Positions 8,704 through 17,013 are shown, counted from the stretch's first letter. The stretch is 64,000 nucleotides of DNA from Larkinella sp049445795 (GCF_049445795.1 NZ_JBMSDT010000003.1:62001-126000); one strand, 5' to 3'. Translations and numbers: made by a program. The notes: generated by a model not told the origin, from the letters alone.

Positions 8704-8958
8704 ATGAAAAACAACCTGAAAATTGGCAACCGGAGTCTGACCGTTGGACTCGGTATTGTGCTGACGGCTTTCTGTTTAAGCTGCGGCTCGAAAACGGAAA
8801 GCAACCAAACCAATGGGGATTCTGCTGAAGCGGCTGCTGATACAAGCATCATGGGTATCCAGGGCGATACCACCACCAATACGCTGGATGCTCCGCAATC
8901 GGCCCAGGGAGATACGGGCCAGACATTGCCCGAAATGCGGGCTAAAGTAAAACAATAA
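8704..8958 (+). CDS. small lipoprotein, function unknown
   Basis: 84 residues from MKNNLKIGNRSL. A hydrophobic stretch (VGLGIVLTAFCLSC) ends in a lipobox LSC-G. The mature part is a low-complexity, acidic/polar linker rich in S, T, D and A, with no recognisable domain. A longer frame from 8632 places 24 polar residues before the signal and is rejected. The stop codon is followed after 8 bases by a large inverted repeat. Confidence 0.6.
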   Translation: MKNNLKIGNRSLTVGLGIVLTAFCLSCGSKTESNQTNGDSAEAAADTSIMGIQGDTTTNTLDAPQSAQGDTGQTLPEMRAKVKQ

Positions 8959-8966
8959 GTGACTGC

Positions 8967-9072
8967 CCCTGACAGCGGCCAACGGCCCTGTCAGCGGGCG
9001 ATTTTTAACGCGGATTAGCCGGATAATCAAAACTTGTTTAACCGCTGACAGGGCCGTTGGCCGCTGTCAGGG
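8967..9072. repeat. REP-like inverted repeat pair (CTGACAG family)
   Basis: Two perfect 31-base inverted arms, 8967-8997 and 9042-9072. Each arm is itself an imperfect hairpin bounded by CTGACAG/CTGTCAG. It lies between convergent genes. The right arm covers the TGA stop codon of the M61 peptidase gene (9067-9069), so the repeat supplies that stop. Confidence 0.85.
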
Positions 9073-10530
9073 TTGAGCGCCCAGCCACCGCAACCGGTTT
9101 TCGATTCCGGTGGCGTCGTCGAGCTGCGTGAGCAAAACCGCCGGGGCGCTGACCAGATCGGTGCTGTCATACTCCAGTTGCAGGCCCACAAAGGCCAGGT
9201 ACTCATTCAGCAGCGGCTCGAGGGGTTCGTTGCCGAAAATGCAGCGGTCGTAGTACCAGTCGAGCGGCTCACCGGTCACTTCTTCCGTTACAGTTCGGTA
9301 ATCGTCCAGCGTATAGCCGACAAACGGTTTTCCAAACCGCTCCCACATCAGCCGCATCACGTCGTCGAGCGAACGGGCGTGGTTCCAGGTTCGGCGGATG
9401 TGCAAATCCAGAATCAGTGCCACGGTTGCTCCTTTGTAATACACAGAAACCTTGCGGTTCGGCACCCCTTTGTCGTAGCCATCGAGCCACAAATCCCAGG
9501 ACGATTCGGTCAGCGACTGAAACGACCGCCCGCTGGGCTCAAAATGCCGTTTGAGCAATACCTGAAGCTCCTTGAAATAGGCCGCATCGCTGAAAACCCC
9601 CGACCGCCGAAGCATCAGGTCGCCGTAGTAGGTCGTGACGCCCTCGGCCACAAAGCAGGTCGTGAAATAGTTCTCCTTCGTAAAATCGTACGGCAATAGT
9701 TCCATCGGACGGATGCGAATCACATTCCAGGCGTGAAACAATTCGTGCGACGACACGCCCAGCAAATCCGTGTACAAGCCTTCGCCCTCGTCGTTCGGGC
9801 CAAGCACGAGCATGGTGGAGTTACGGTGTTCGACGCCGTGGTAAACCGCCGTCGGCAGAATCAGGGTCAAAAAATGATAGACTTTTTCCGGGAATTTGCC
9901 GAACAACTGCACCTGCGCTTCCGAAAATCGCCCGAAATCGTGCCGAATACGCTCCCAATCCGGTTTTAAATTGCCGTGAATCCAAACATGAAAAACCGTC
10001 TCGCCGACTTCGTAATGCGTGTGCTGCAAGTCTGGCGAAGCAATTAGCGGGCAATCGACTAATTCATAAAAGTCGATTGCCTGCAGCGTTTTGGGCGCTG
10101 ATTCCGGTAAACCGCAGGCAATTTGCCAATCGTCCGGAATGGCCAGCTCGAGCGTGCAGGCTTCGTGCAGACGGTCGTCGGCGTACAGGCACAAATTGAC
10201 CGGGTTGATGTACAAAAGCCAGTCGTCGGTGAAGCTGGTTCCGGCGTTGATAAGGTTGCTGTAGTAGGTGTAGCGGGCCACCAGCGCCGAAACGCCAGCG
10301 GTTTGAACCCGCCAGCGGTCTTTTGTTATTTTCTGAAATACCAGCGGTTTTCCGGCCGAATCAAAAATTTCAAACCGCTGAATGTTTTTGGCAAAGTTCT
10401 GGATCTCATACCGACCAGGTCGCCAGGCCGGGAGTTGTAACTCAACAAGAGGGGTGGAAAGATCCGTTAGATGAAACTCAACTTCAATAAGTCGGGACGA
10501 AGGCGTCGTTGACGAAATCCGGTAGTGCAT
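9067..10530 (-). CDS. M61 family metallopeptidase, short form without PDZ domain
   Basis: 487 residues. The N-terminal beta domain carries LPAWRPGRYEIQNFAKNIQ, a signature of glycyl-aminopeptidase-like M61 proteins. The zinc motif HELFH is at 262-266 (SSHELFHAWNVIRIRP). The downstream helical domain has FVAEGVTTYYGDLMLRR, with the third-ligand Glu in VAEGVT. Typical family members run to about 580-620 residues with a C-terminal PDZ domain; this one stops at LRWLGAQP, and its stop codon lies inside a REP-like repeat. There is no signal peptide, so it is probably cytoplasmic. Confidence 0.88.
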   Translation of the reverse strand: MHYRISSTTPSSRLIEVEFHLTDLSTPLVELQLPAWRPGRYEIQNFAKNIQRFEIFDSAGKPLVFQKITKDRWRVQTAGVSALVARYTYYSNLINAGTSFTDDWLLYINPVNLCLYADDRLHEACTLELAIPDDWQIACGLPESAPKTLQAIDFYELVDCPLIASPDLQHTHYEVGETVFHVWIHGNLKPDWERIRHDFGRFSEAQVQLFGKFPEKVYHFLTLILPTAVYHGVEHRNSTMLVLGPNDEGEGLYTDLLGVSSHELFHAWNVIRIRPMELLPYDFTKENYFTTCFVAEGVTTYYGDLMLRRSGVFSDAAYFKELQVLLKRHFEPSGRSFQSLTESSWDLWLDGYDKGVPNRKVSVYYKGATVALILDLHIRRTWNHARSLDDVMRLMWERFGKPFVGYTLDDYRTVTEEVTGEPLDWYYDRCIFGNEPLEPLLNEYLAFVGLQLEYDSTDLVSAPAVLLTQLDDATGIENRLRWLGAQP

Positions 10531-10582
10531 ACCTGCGAAGATAACCCCTTGTTGATGAAAACGCTAAATAAATGGGACAAAC

Positions 10583-10613
10583 TTGCGCTGTTCCGAAACA
10601 TTCCCTACCTTTG
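10583..10613 (+). promoter_or_regulatory. rpmH: promoter of rpmH-rnpA
   Basis: TTG at 10583-10585 (-33) and TACCTTTG at 10606-10613 (-7) are separated by 20 bases, which fits the Bacteroidota promoter consensus TTG...TAnnTTTG. The start codon of rpmH is 41 bases downstream of the -7 element. This is the cleanest housekeeping promoter in the window. Confidence 0.75.
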
Positions 10614-10654
10614 CAGACTCATTTGAAAAACAGGCATCCAAGCTATACTAAGTC

Positions 10655-10822
10655 ATGAAAAGAACGTTTCAACCTTCGAACCGCAAACGCCGGAACAAAC
10701 ACGGTTTCCGCGAGCGTATGGCCTCCGCCAACGGCCGCCGGGTTCTGGCTGCTCGTCGCGCCAAAGGACGTCATAAACTGACGGTTTCGGACGAGAAAAA
10801 AGGCGATCGGTTTAAGATTTAA
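10655..10822 (+). CDS. rpmH: 50S ribosomal protein L34
   Basis: A 55-residue, highly basic protein: MKRTFQPSNRKRRNKHGFRE... then RMASANGRRVLAARRAKGRH, the invariant L34 sequence, with a short C-terminal extension DEKKGDRFKI as in Bacteroidota. It is too short for routine ORF listing, but translation is unambiguous. It is followed by rnpA, the usual conserved order. Confidence 0.97.
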   Translation: MKRTFQPSNRKRRNKHGFRERMASANGRRVLAARRAKGRHKLTVSDEKKGDRFKI

Positions 10823-10903
10823 CAGTTTATAGTTTAAGGTTTATAGTGTAGGGTTCAGTCAATCGAGCCAAACTATGAACTATAAATTTTAAACTATGAA
10901 CTG
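10823..10903. repeat. AT-rich inverted repeat (GTTTATAG family)
   Basis: Arms 10823-10847 and 10879-10903 are inverted with 3 mismatches in 25. They fill almost the whole rpmH-rnpA spacer. The sequence is related to the palindrome at 57903-57999. Its position suggests attenuation or processing between the two genes. Confidence 0.75.
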
Positions 10904-10906
10904 GTC

Positions 10907-11302
10907 ATGAAGCAAACGTTCACGAAATCCGAACGGCTTTGCAGTAAAAAAACCATCGGACAGTTATTTCAGAAAGGTAGTGCGACCACGCGGACGTTCT
11001 ACCTTTTTCCATTTCGTCTTCTTTACACGGCCGATCCGGAGCGCACCGACCCCCTGCCTGCTATCCTGATTTCCGTTTCCCGCCGAAACTTCAAAAAAGC
11101 CGTCGACCGCAACCTCATTCGTCGGCGCATTCGGGAAGCCTACCGCCTGAATAAATCGTTATTATTCGGAACGCCCGACAAACCGAAGCAACCCCCGGCA
11201 TATATTGTCTTTTTATATACCGCCCGCGAGAAAATTTCGTTTGAAGAGATAGAAAAAAGTATGAAATTAGCTTTAGCTCGTGTTACTGTTACACAGAGCT
11301 AA
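10907..11302 (+). CDS. rnpA: ribonuclease P protein component
   Basis: 131 residues. The start KQTFTKSERLCSKKTIGQLFQKG aligns with the RnpA opening, and SRRNFKKAVDRNLIRRRIREAYR is the conserved RNR-type RNA-binding motif. It forms the protein subunit of RNase P for tRNA 5' maturation. The end of the gene lies within the left arm of a downstream inverted repeat. Confidence 0.97.
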   Translation: MKQTFTKSERLCSKKTIGQLFQKGSATTRTFYLFPFRLLYTADPERTDPLPAILISVSRRNFKKAVDRNLIRRRIREAYRLNKSLLFGTPDKPKQPPAYIVFLYTAREKISFEEIEKSMKLALARVTVTQS

Positions 11303-11374
11303 TCAGAGATGATCAGAGTTAATCAGAGTTTTTCTCAGATAAACCCTGATCATCTCTGATTAATTCTGTGTAAC
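11288..11374. terminator. inverted repeat overlapping the rnpA 3' end
   Basis: Arms 11288-11316 and 11346-11374 are inverted with 2 mismatches in 29. They begin inside the rnpA coding region and run past its TAA stop. Short direct repeats of ATCAGAG lie in the loop. A T-run follows 7-8 bases after the right arm. It may serve as a terminator; it also resembles a dispersed repeat (TCTCTGAT occurs again near 29092). Confidence 0.6.
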
Positions 11375-11410
11375 AACTCTTTTTTTGTTTCGATACAACT
11401 CTTTAAAAAT

Positions 11411-13069
11411 ATGCGCAAACGTCTGACCGTCGCCCTGGGAGCGACCCTTTTGGCAGGAAGCCTTGGCTTTTACTCGTTCCGTCACGACGACCGGTTTTTT
11501 GAAATCGCCCGGAACCTGGACATTTACGCGACGCTGTTCAAAGAACTGAACCTCTACTACGTCGATGAACTGAACCCCAACCGGATGGTGAAAAACAGCA
11601 TCGATGCCATGCTGAAATCGCTCGACCCGTATACGAACTTCTTCGCCGAGGACGAAATCGAGGATTACATGACGATGACCACCGGGCGTTACAACGGCAT
11701 CGGCGCGTTAATCGGGTCACGGCAGGGGCGCAGCATCGTGATGATGATTTACGAAGGCACCCCGGCCGAAAAATCCGGGTTGCGAATTGGCGACGAAATC
11801 CTGAAAATCGACGGTGTCGACATCAAAACCCGCCGGGAGGCCGATTCGGATAAACTGCTCCGGGGCCAGACCAACACGGCCGTGAAGCTAACCGTCAAGC
11901 GGTTTGGTGCGAAAGATCCGATTGATTTAAATGTCATGCGCGACGTGGTGAAAATGACCAACGTGCCCTATTACGGCATGATTACGAACGAGGTGGGCTA
12001 TATTGACCTGAAAGATTTTACGGGTACGGCTTCGCGTGAAGTACGCAATGCGTTTACCGAACTGAAGGGCAAAGGCATGAAAAAGCTGGTGCTCGACGTA
12101 CGCGAAAATCCGGGCGGTTTGCTGAACATGGCCATCGATATTGCCAACATCTGGCTGCCGCGCGATTCCGAAATTGTGACCACGAAAGGCAAAGTAACCG
12201 AATGGAATAAAACCTATACGGCGCTGAATCCGCCCCTCGATCTGGAAATTCCGATCGTGGTGCTGACCAACAGCCGGAGTGCTTCGGCCGCCGAGATCGT
12301 TTCCGGCGTCATTCAGGATTACGACCGGGGCGTGTTGGTCGGCCAGTTGACCTACGGAAAAGGATTGGTACAAACTACCCGCGAACTCTCGTATAACACG
12401 AAGCTGAAAATCACGACGGCCAAATACTACATCCCGAGCGGGCGCTGCATTCAGGCTATCGACTATAGCCACCGCAACCCCGACGGCAGCGTGGGCAAAA
12501 TTCCGGATTCGCTGAAAACCGCCTTTAAAACCAAGGCCGGCCGGCCGGTGTACGACGGGGGCGGGGTGACGCCGGATGTGCCGGTGGAAGCCGCTACGCC
12601 CGCGCCGATTGCGCTGAGCCTGACCAACAAAGGTTTAATTTTCGATTACGCGATCAAATACCGGCACGACCACCCGACGATCAAACCGGCCCGCGAATTC
12701 CGCCTGACCGATGCCGAATACCAGGATTTTGTGACGTGGTTGAAAGACAAGGAGTATGATTATACAACCCAGGTTGAAAAAGAGTTGGGGATGCTGGAAG
12801 CGTCGGCCAAGAAAGAAAAATCATTCAACCAGATTCAGGACCAGTTGAAAGCGCTGCGGACAAAACTGTCGCACAGCAAGGATGCCGATCTGGCGACGTT
12901 TAAAGGCGAATTGAAAACGCTGCTCGAACAGGAAATCGTCGGCCACTATTATCTGCAAAAAGGCATGAAAGAAGCCTCGTTTGCCACCGATCCCGAAATC
13001 AAAACCGCCCTCGACCTGTTCAACGACATGAACCGCTACCAGTCCATCCTGAAAGGAGTTAAGAATTAA
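11411..13069 (+). CDS. S41 family C-terminal processing peptidase
   Basis: 552 residues. A signal/anchor segment (LTVALGATLLAGSLGFYSF) precedes a PDZ domain (about 95-175, GTPAEKSGLRIGDEILKIDG). The protease core has the catalytic serine in NSRSASAAEIVSG (S292) and the lysine in TYGKGLVQ (K317). The C-terminal helical region matches Bacteroidota CtpA-like proteases. It is expected to be periplasmic and to degrade or process envelope proteins. Complete. Confidence 0.95.
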   Translation: MRKRLTVALGATLLAGSLGFYSFRHDDRFFEIARNLDIYATLFKELNLYYVDELNPNRMVKNSIDAMLKSLDPYTNFFAEDEIEDYMTMTTGRYNGIGALIGSRQGRSIVMMIYEGTPAEKSGLRIGDEILKIDGVDIKTRREADSDKLLRGQTNTAVKLTVKRFGAKDPIDLNVMRDVVKMTNVPYYGMITNEVGYIDLKDFTGTASREVRNAFTELKGKGMKKLVLDVRENPGGLLNMAIDIANIWLPRDSEIVTTKGKVTEWNKTYTALNPPLDLEIPIVVLTNSRSASAAEIVSGVIQDYDRGVLVGQLTYGKGLVQTTRELSYNTKLKITTAKYYIPSGRCIQAIDYSHRNPDGSVGKIPDSLKTAFKTKAGRPVYDGGGVTPDVPVEAATPAPIALSLTNKGLIFDYAIKYRHDHPTIKPAREFRLTDAEYQDFVTWLKDKEYDYTTQVEKELGMLEASAKKEKSFNQIQDQLKALRTKLSHSKDADLATFKGELKTLLEQEIVGHYYLQKGMKEASFATDPEIKTALDLFNDMNRYQSILKGVKN

Positions 13070-13156
13070 GAGTTAAGAGTGAAGAGTTAAGAGTTGCGCT
13101 GCGACTAGTGAATGCGTCAGCCAACTCTTCACTCTTCACTCTTCACTCTTCACTCA
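13070..13156. repeat. heptamer-based inverted tract
   Basis: Left side: repeated TTAAGAG/TGAAGAG heptamers. Right side: four tandem TTCACTC-type heptamers. The two sides are inverted, so the tract can form a long slipped hairpin. It spans the whole S41-tsaB spacer, up to 3 bases before the tsaB ATG. A tract of the same style lies between the SusC and SusD genes (46076-46192). Confidence 0.75.
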
Positions 13157-13159
13157 ATT

Positions 13160-13852
13160 ATGTCTCTCATTCTCTCCCTGGATACTTCCACCACCGTTTG
13201 CTCCGTGGCGTTGCATCGCGATGGCGAATTGGTGGCTTGTTACGAGTTATTTACTGAAAAATCATCGTCGGGTTTGCTGACGACCCTGATTCAGCAGGCG
13301 GTGCAGCACGGCGGCCATCAGTTGGCGGAGCTGGATGCGATTGCCGTAGCGAAAGGTCCGGGCTCGTACACCGGTTTGCGGATTGGTGTATCAACGGCCA
13401 AAGGCTTGTGTTTTGCGCTCGATAAACCACTCCTGGCGCTCGATACGCTCGAAGCGATGACGGCGCAAATCCGCCCGTTTTACCCGATGCCCTACGCCCT
13501 CTGCCCCATGCTCGACGCCCGGCGGATGGAAGTCTATTGCGCCGTCTACAATACGGCGGGGCAGGTCATAATGCCGACGGCCGCCGAGATCGTTGATGAG
13601 CAGTCGTTTGCGGACTTGCTGGCCGAACGGCCCGTGGTCTTTTTTGGCAATGGCGCGACCAAGTGCCGGGCGGTACTGGCACACCAGCCGAATGCGGTTT
13701 TTCCGGCACAGGTCGTTCAGCCTTCGGCTAAAACCGTGGGTCAACTGGCGGCTGTGGCTTTTCAGGAAAACCGGTTTGAGGATGTGGTGAATTTTGAGCC
13801 GTATTACCTGAAAGATTTCGTGGGAACCAAGCCCAGGAAATTGGTTGTTTAG
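13160..13852 (+). CDS. tsaB: tRNA threonylcarbamoyladenosine biosynthesis protein TsaB
   Basis: 230 residues from MSLILSLDTSTTVCSVALH. The ASKHA-fold motif ILSLDTST is present, followed by AVAKGPGSYTGLRIGVSTAKGL, the TsaB signature. It partners TsaD and TsaE in making the t6A37 modification of ANN-decoding tRNAs. An upstream ATG at 13112 would translate the heptamer repeat and is rejected. Complete. Confidence 0.95.
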   Translation: MSLILSLDTSTTVCSVALHRDGELVACYELFTEKSSSGLLTTLIQQAVQHGGHQLAELDAIAVAKGPGSYTGLRIGVSTAKGLCFALDKPLLALDTLEAMTAQIRPFYPMPYALCPMLDARRMEVYCAVYNTAGQVIMPTAAEIVDEQSFADLLAERPVVFFGNGATKCRAVLAHQPNAVFPAQVVQPSAKTVGQLAAVAFQENRFEDVVNFEPYYLKDFVGTKPRKLVV

Positions 13853-13858
13853 CGGGTA

Positions 13859-13882
13859 GTACCTACGGACTTTAGTCCGTGT
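13859..13882. repeat. solitary half-unit of the CACGGACT repeat
   Basis: A single arm, TACGGACTTTAGTCCGTG with flanking GTACC, one mismatch from the paired copies. It sits directly before the ATG of the DUF2480 gene (13891), so here the element lies in a 5' leader rather than between gene ends. Confidence 0.7.
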
Positions 13883-13890
13883 GATTTATT

Positions 13891-14403
13891 ATGGAAACTC
13901 AAGAAATTGTCAATCGGGTGGCCAAAAGTGGCCTGGTCACGCTGGATCTGGAAGATTACTACCACGCTGGTGAACGGGTTGTGTATGATTTGAAAGACAA
14001 CCTGTTTATGGGTTTGATTCTGAAAGAAAAAGACTTCCGGGAGTTTCTGAAAGCCCACGATTGGAGCCAGTATGCTGGAAAAAACGTCGCCATCACCTGT
14101 TCGGAGGACGCCATCGTGCCGACCTGGGCGTATATGCTGCTGACGCTCTATTTGGAACCGCACGCCCACCTGATCGTGTTCGGCTCGCTTGAGGATCTGG
14201 AAGAAAAGCTTTATTTCGACGCCATTGCCCGCATCAACATAGAAGACTACCGCGACGCCCGCGTGGTGGTAAAAGGCTGCAGCAAGGTACCGGTTCCAAC
14301 GGCGGCCTATGTTGAGGTGGCGCGCCGGTTGCGGCCCGTTGCCCAGAGCATCATGTTCGGCGAACCGTGCAGTACCGTGCCCCTCTACAAACGCCCTCGT
14401 TAA
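13891..14403 (+). CDS. DUF2480 family protein
   Basis: 170 residues. The opening EIVNRVAKSGLVTLDLEDYY and the closing GEPCSTVPLYKR are hallmark regions of DUF2480, a conserved Bacteroidota family of unknown function. It has no signal peptide or membrane segment, so it is cytoplasmic. It follows tsaB by 38 bases and may be in the same operon. I infer no activity. Confidence 0.88.
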   Translation: METQEIVNRVAKSGLVTLDLEDYYHAGERVVYDLKDNLFMGLILKEKDFREFLKAHDWSQYAGKNVAITCSEDAIVPTWAYMLLTLYLEPHAHLIVFGSLEDLEEKLYFDAIARINIEDYRDARVVVKGCSKVPVPTAAYVEVARRLRPVAQSIMFGEPCSTVPLYKRPR

Positions 14404-14436
14404 GTACCCACGGGCCGCCCGGCGGTCCGTGGGTAC
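14404..14436. terminator. compact hairpin between convergent genes
   Basis: A near-perfect 16-pair stem with a 1-base loop: GTACCCACGG (14404-14413) pairs with CCGTGGGTAC (14427-14436) around an inner CCGCC/GGCGG stem. It begins immediately after the TAA of the DUF2480 gene and ends on the stop codon of the minus-strand lipoprotein gene. The outer arms match the composite repeat family, while the inner part is different. Confidence 0.8.
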
Positions 14437-15221
14437 TACTGATTATACACAAACTCCTCTTTTCGTCCGTCAGGGTAGATCATCCGGATCGGATAGCCAT
14501 CGGCCCGGTATTCGTAGCGGAAACGCTGTTCTTCTTCTTTGCCGGTCGTCGGATTCATCGACCGGATGCCGACGATGTTGTTCGAGCTTATAAACCAGCT
14601 AATCTCAGTATCGACCCGAACGGGTTTATAGGGATTGGGTGCGGTATCGTACTCATAAATAACTGAACTCCCCGAATCTTGAATCAGATTGCCCCGATTA
14701 TCGTAGGTAAAAGTGGCTGACGAAGTCAGTTGATTGGTGGCATTGTAGATGTCTTTCCGGCTGATTCTTTTTTGGGTATCGTAGGTAAATCGGGTAGTCG
14801 ATCTAAAATCACTTTTATCATTGATGATGAGGTAGTTTTTTCGCTCCCGGATGGTTGTATCTGCGTTATAAACCGCTTCACTGTAGGAATACATTTTTAG
14901 CGGCAGATCGGAAACGCGGGTCGATGACCAGGGCGGATTGGTGTAATACTGCTCAACCCGGAGCGTTGTCGGATTAAGCCAGCGAAAAACCAGTTTACTG
15001 TCCAGACTGCCGTTGGGTCGATTGCTGATGATTTCCTGAATACGGTTATTCTGGTCATAGACGTAGTGCATGGATTCAACGGTAGCGGGTTTGGTTGGGT
15101 CCGCATAATAATCGTGTCGAATCAGACGAATAGACTGGCCGCGAGACAGAATGGCGTCTTCATTCTTCCGATTGCAGGCCGTTACCAGAAGCAAAAGATA
15201 CAGCAGGGAGATCTTTTTCAT
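14436..15221 (-). CDS. lipoprotein with YD/RHS-like beta repeats
   Basis: 261 residues. MKKISLLYLLLLVTAC is a lipoprotein signal (VTAC-N). The mature part contains repeated 'Y-D-x-x-x-R' units: YVYDQNNRIQEI, FTYDTQKRISRKDIY, FTYDNRGNLIQD and RYEYRADGYPIRMIY. These resemble YD repeats of RHS or DUF4595-type proteins. It is probably a surface or periplasmic beta-rich lipoprotein of unknown role. Complete. Confidence 0.65.
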   Translation of the reverse strand: MKKISLLYLLLLVTACNRKNEDAILSRGQSIRLIRHDYYADPTKPATVESMHYVYDQNNRIQEIISNRPNGSLDSKLVFRWLNPTTLRVEQYYTNPPWSSTRVSDLPLKMYSYSEAVYNADTTIRERKNYLIINDKSDFRSTTRFTYDTQKRISRKDIYNATNQLTSSATFTYDNRGNLIQDSGSSVIYEYDTAPNPYKPVRVDTEISWFISSNNIVGIRSMNPTTGKEEEQRFRYEYRADGYPIRMIYPDGRKEEFVYNQ

Positions 15222-15296
15222 AATAGTCTCGGGATAAGGAAGCTACCAACAAGATTCCGCCAGACTGGAAAGCGTTGTAAACCGGTTTTGAAACTT

Positions 15297-15887
15297 TTAC
15301 ACCAGCCGAAAACTCCGCCGGTGCCAGCGGCACGGCCCGTGTTCCTGAATGGCCCGGCGGTGCAGCGATGTGGGGTAACCGACATTTTGCGCCCAGCCGT
15401 AGTGCGGAAACTCCAGCGACAACTTTTCCATCAACTCATCGCGGTAGGTTTTGGCCAGCACCGACGCGGCCGCAATGGACAGAAACTTGGTGTCGCCTTT
15501 CACGATGCAGGTGTGCGGTATCATCGGGTACGGCACAAACCGGTTGCCGTCCACGAGCAGATGATCCGGTTTTGGGCCGTCCGGTTGATGCATGATCGTA
15601 TCCAATGCCCGGTGCATCGCCAGGAAGCTGGCTTTCAGAATGTTAATCCGGTCGATTTCCTCCGCCGACACCTCGGCCACGGCCCAGGCCAGGGCCTCGC
15701 GCTGCAATTCGGCCCGGAGTTGTTCGCGCTGAAACCGGGTCAGTTGCTTCGAGTCGTTCAGAATGGGGTGCGTGTAATCTTTGGGCAGAATAACCGCAGC
15801 CGCCACCACCGGCCCAGCCAAGCAGCCCCGTCCAACTTCGTCCAGCCCCGCTTCAATGGCGTTGATGTTGTAATAGGAATGTAGCAT
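15297..15887 (-). CDS. rnhB: ribonuclease HII
   Basis: 196 residues. EAGLDEVGRGCLAGPVVAAAVIL contains the GxDEVGRG catalytic start, and LLVDGNRF carries the next acidic residue. LSIAAASVLAKTYRDELME completes the active site region. It removes ribonucleotides misincorporated in DNA and RNA primers. Length and motifs are standard for RnhB. Confidence 0.97.
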   Translation of the reverse strand: MLHSYYNINAIEAGLDEVGRGCLAGPVVAAAVILPKDYTHPILNDSKQLTRFQREQLRAELQREALAWAVAEVSAEEIDRINILKASFLAMHRALDTIMHQPDGPKPDHLLVDGNRFVPYPMIPHTCIVKGDTKFLSIAAASVLAKTYRDELMEKLSLEFPHYGWAQNVGYPTSLHRRAIQEHGPCRWHRRSFRLV

Positions 15888-15899
15888 TGTTTTACCCCG

Positions 15900-15955
15900 A
15901 CCCCTAAAGGAGAGTTTTAAAATTACAGGTTCGTGCTCCCCTTTAGGGGGTTGGG
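15900..15955. repeat. imperfect C/G-rich inverted repeat
   Basis: ACCCCTAAAGGAGAG near 15900-15914 is matched in inverted form by CTCCCCTTTAGGGGGT near 15935-15951. It lies in the spacer between rnhB (5' end) and batA (3' end) on the minus strand, and may act as a terminator for the batA operon. It is comparable in style to the hairpin at 54061-54107. Confidence 0.5.
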
Positions 15956-16002
15956 GGTGTTTAAACCTAAGAAATCAATGTCTTATGTCTCTTCTCCGTT
16001 TT

Positions 16003-17013
16003 TCAATCTTCCAATATATTGCCAAAAATCGTGCTTTTCAACAGCAATGTCAGCAGCAGGAACACGATGGCCCAGTACAGGTAAACCCGATAAAAATCTT
16101 TAATGTCCTTGTAGACAATGGTTTTGACGGGCGCTTTTTCCAGCCGGTCGATTTCGTTGAAAACCGCCTGCAACCGGGGAGCATCGCCCGCCCGGAAAAA
16201 ACTGCCGCTGCCGATGTTGGCAATGGTCGTCAGGACGCCTTCGTCCATCGTGACCGTCGAGATCGTCGCCGGGACACTGGGCCGGGGCGGTTTTCCGATG
16301 GCAACGGTATAAATCCGGATGTTGAACGCTTTTGCCAGCCGGGCCACCGTCACCGGGTCGAGGTTACCCGCCGTGTTGTCGCCGTCGCTGAGCAGAATGG
16401 TTACCTTGCTTTTCACCGTCGATTCGCGCATCCGGTTGATACAAACCGCCAGAGCGCTGCCGATGGCCGTGCCGGAGGTTTTGATCATGCTGTCGTCTAG
16501 GTCGTTCAGATACCCGTTCAGCAGCTCGTGGTCGGTGGTCAATGGACACAGCGAGTAGGCTTCTCCGGCAAAAATCACCAGCCCGATGCGGTCGTTTCGG
16601 CGGCTTTTCACGAAGGCCCGGGCCACGCGCTTGGCAGCTTCCAGGCGGTTGGGTTTCAGGTCGGTTTCGGTCATCGACGACGAAATGTCGATCGCCAGCA
16701 TCAGGTCGATGCCTTCGGCCACGCGTTCGGTTTCTTCCCGGATCAACTGCGGCCGGGCCAGCGCCATCAAAATAAGCGCCATGGCGATAAAAAGACTTAC
16801 CGGCAACAAATACCGCAGACTCCCGACCAGCGTCGGCTGGAGTTCGGTACGATTCAGAGCCACACTTAGTCGTTGCCGTGACCGGCCCGACAGCAAGGCC
16901 CGGAGTCCGAATAAGAGCAGAATGGCCGGAATGGCATACAGATAAATCGGATGTGCCCAGGTAAACTGGCGAACCGTTGAGACGGTGAACCATTCGTATG
17001 AAAACCACTCCAT
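16003..17013 (-). CDS. BatA-like VWA domain membrane protein
   Basis: 336 residues. A hydrophobic N-terminal segment (IYLYAIPAILLLFGLRALL) and a second at about 65-85 precede a von Willebrand A domain with an intact MIDAS (AIDISSSM). The distal MIDAS residues are in SGTAIGSALA and LLSDGDNTAG. A C-terminal TM helix (FYRVYLYWAIVFLLLTLLL) follows. BatA/B proteins of Bacteroidota are associated with MoxR ATPases and stress or envelope functions. It ends the minus-strand operon DUF58 - BatD-like - BatA. No MoxR gene is seen next to it in this window. Confidence 0.88.
   Translation of the reverse strand: MEWFSYEWFTVSTVRQFTWAHPIYLYAIPAILLLFGLRALLSGRSRQRLSVALNRTELQPTLVGSLRYLLPVSLFIAMALILMALARPQLIREETERVAEGIDLMLAIDISSSMTETDLKPNRLEAAKRVARAFVKSRRNDRIGLVIFAGEAYSLCPLTTDHELLNGYLNDLDDSMIKTSGTAIGSALAVCINRMRESTVKSKVTILLSDGDNTAGNLDPVTVARLAKAFNIRIYTVAIGKPPRPSVPATISTVTMDEGVLTTIANIGSGSFFRAGDAPRLQAVFNEIDRLEKAPVKTIVYKDIKDFYRVYLYWAIVFLLLTLLLKSTIFGNILED

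Noticed and set aside
13070..13156. Possible CRISPR-like array
   Set aside because: The repeats are 7-base tandem units without spacers, and there are no cas genes.
15066..15884. 272-codon plus-strand frame across rnhB and the lipoprotein gene
   Set aside because: Crosses two well-supported minus-strand genes and their spacer; composition typical of a shadow frame.
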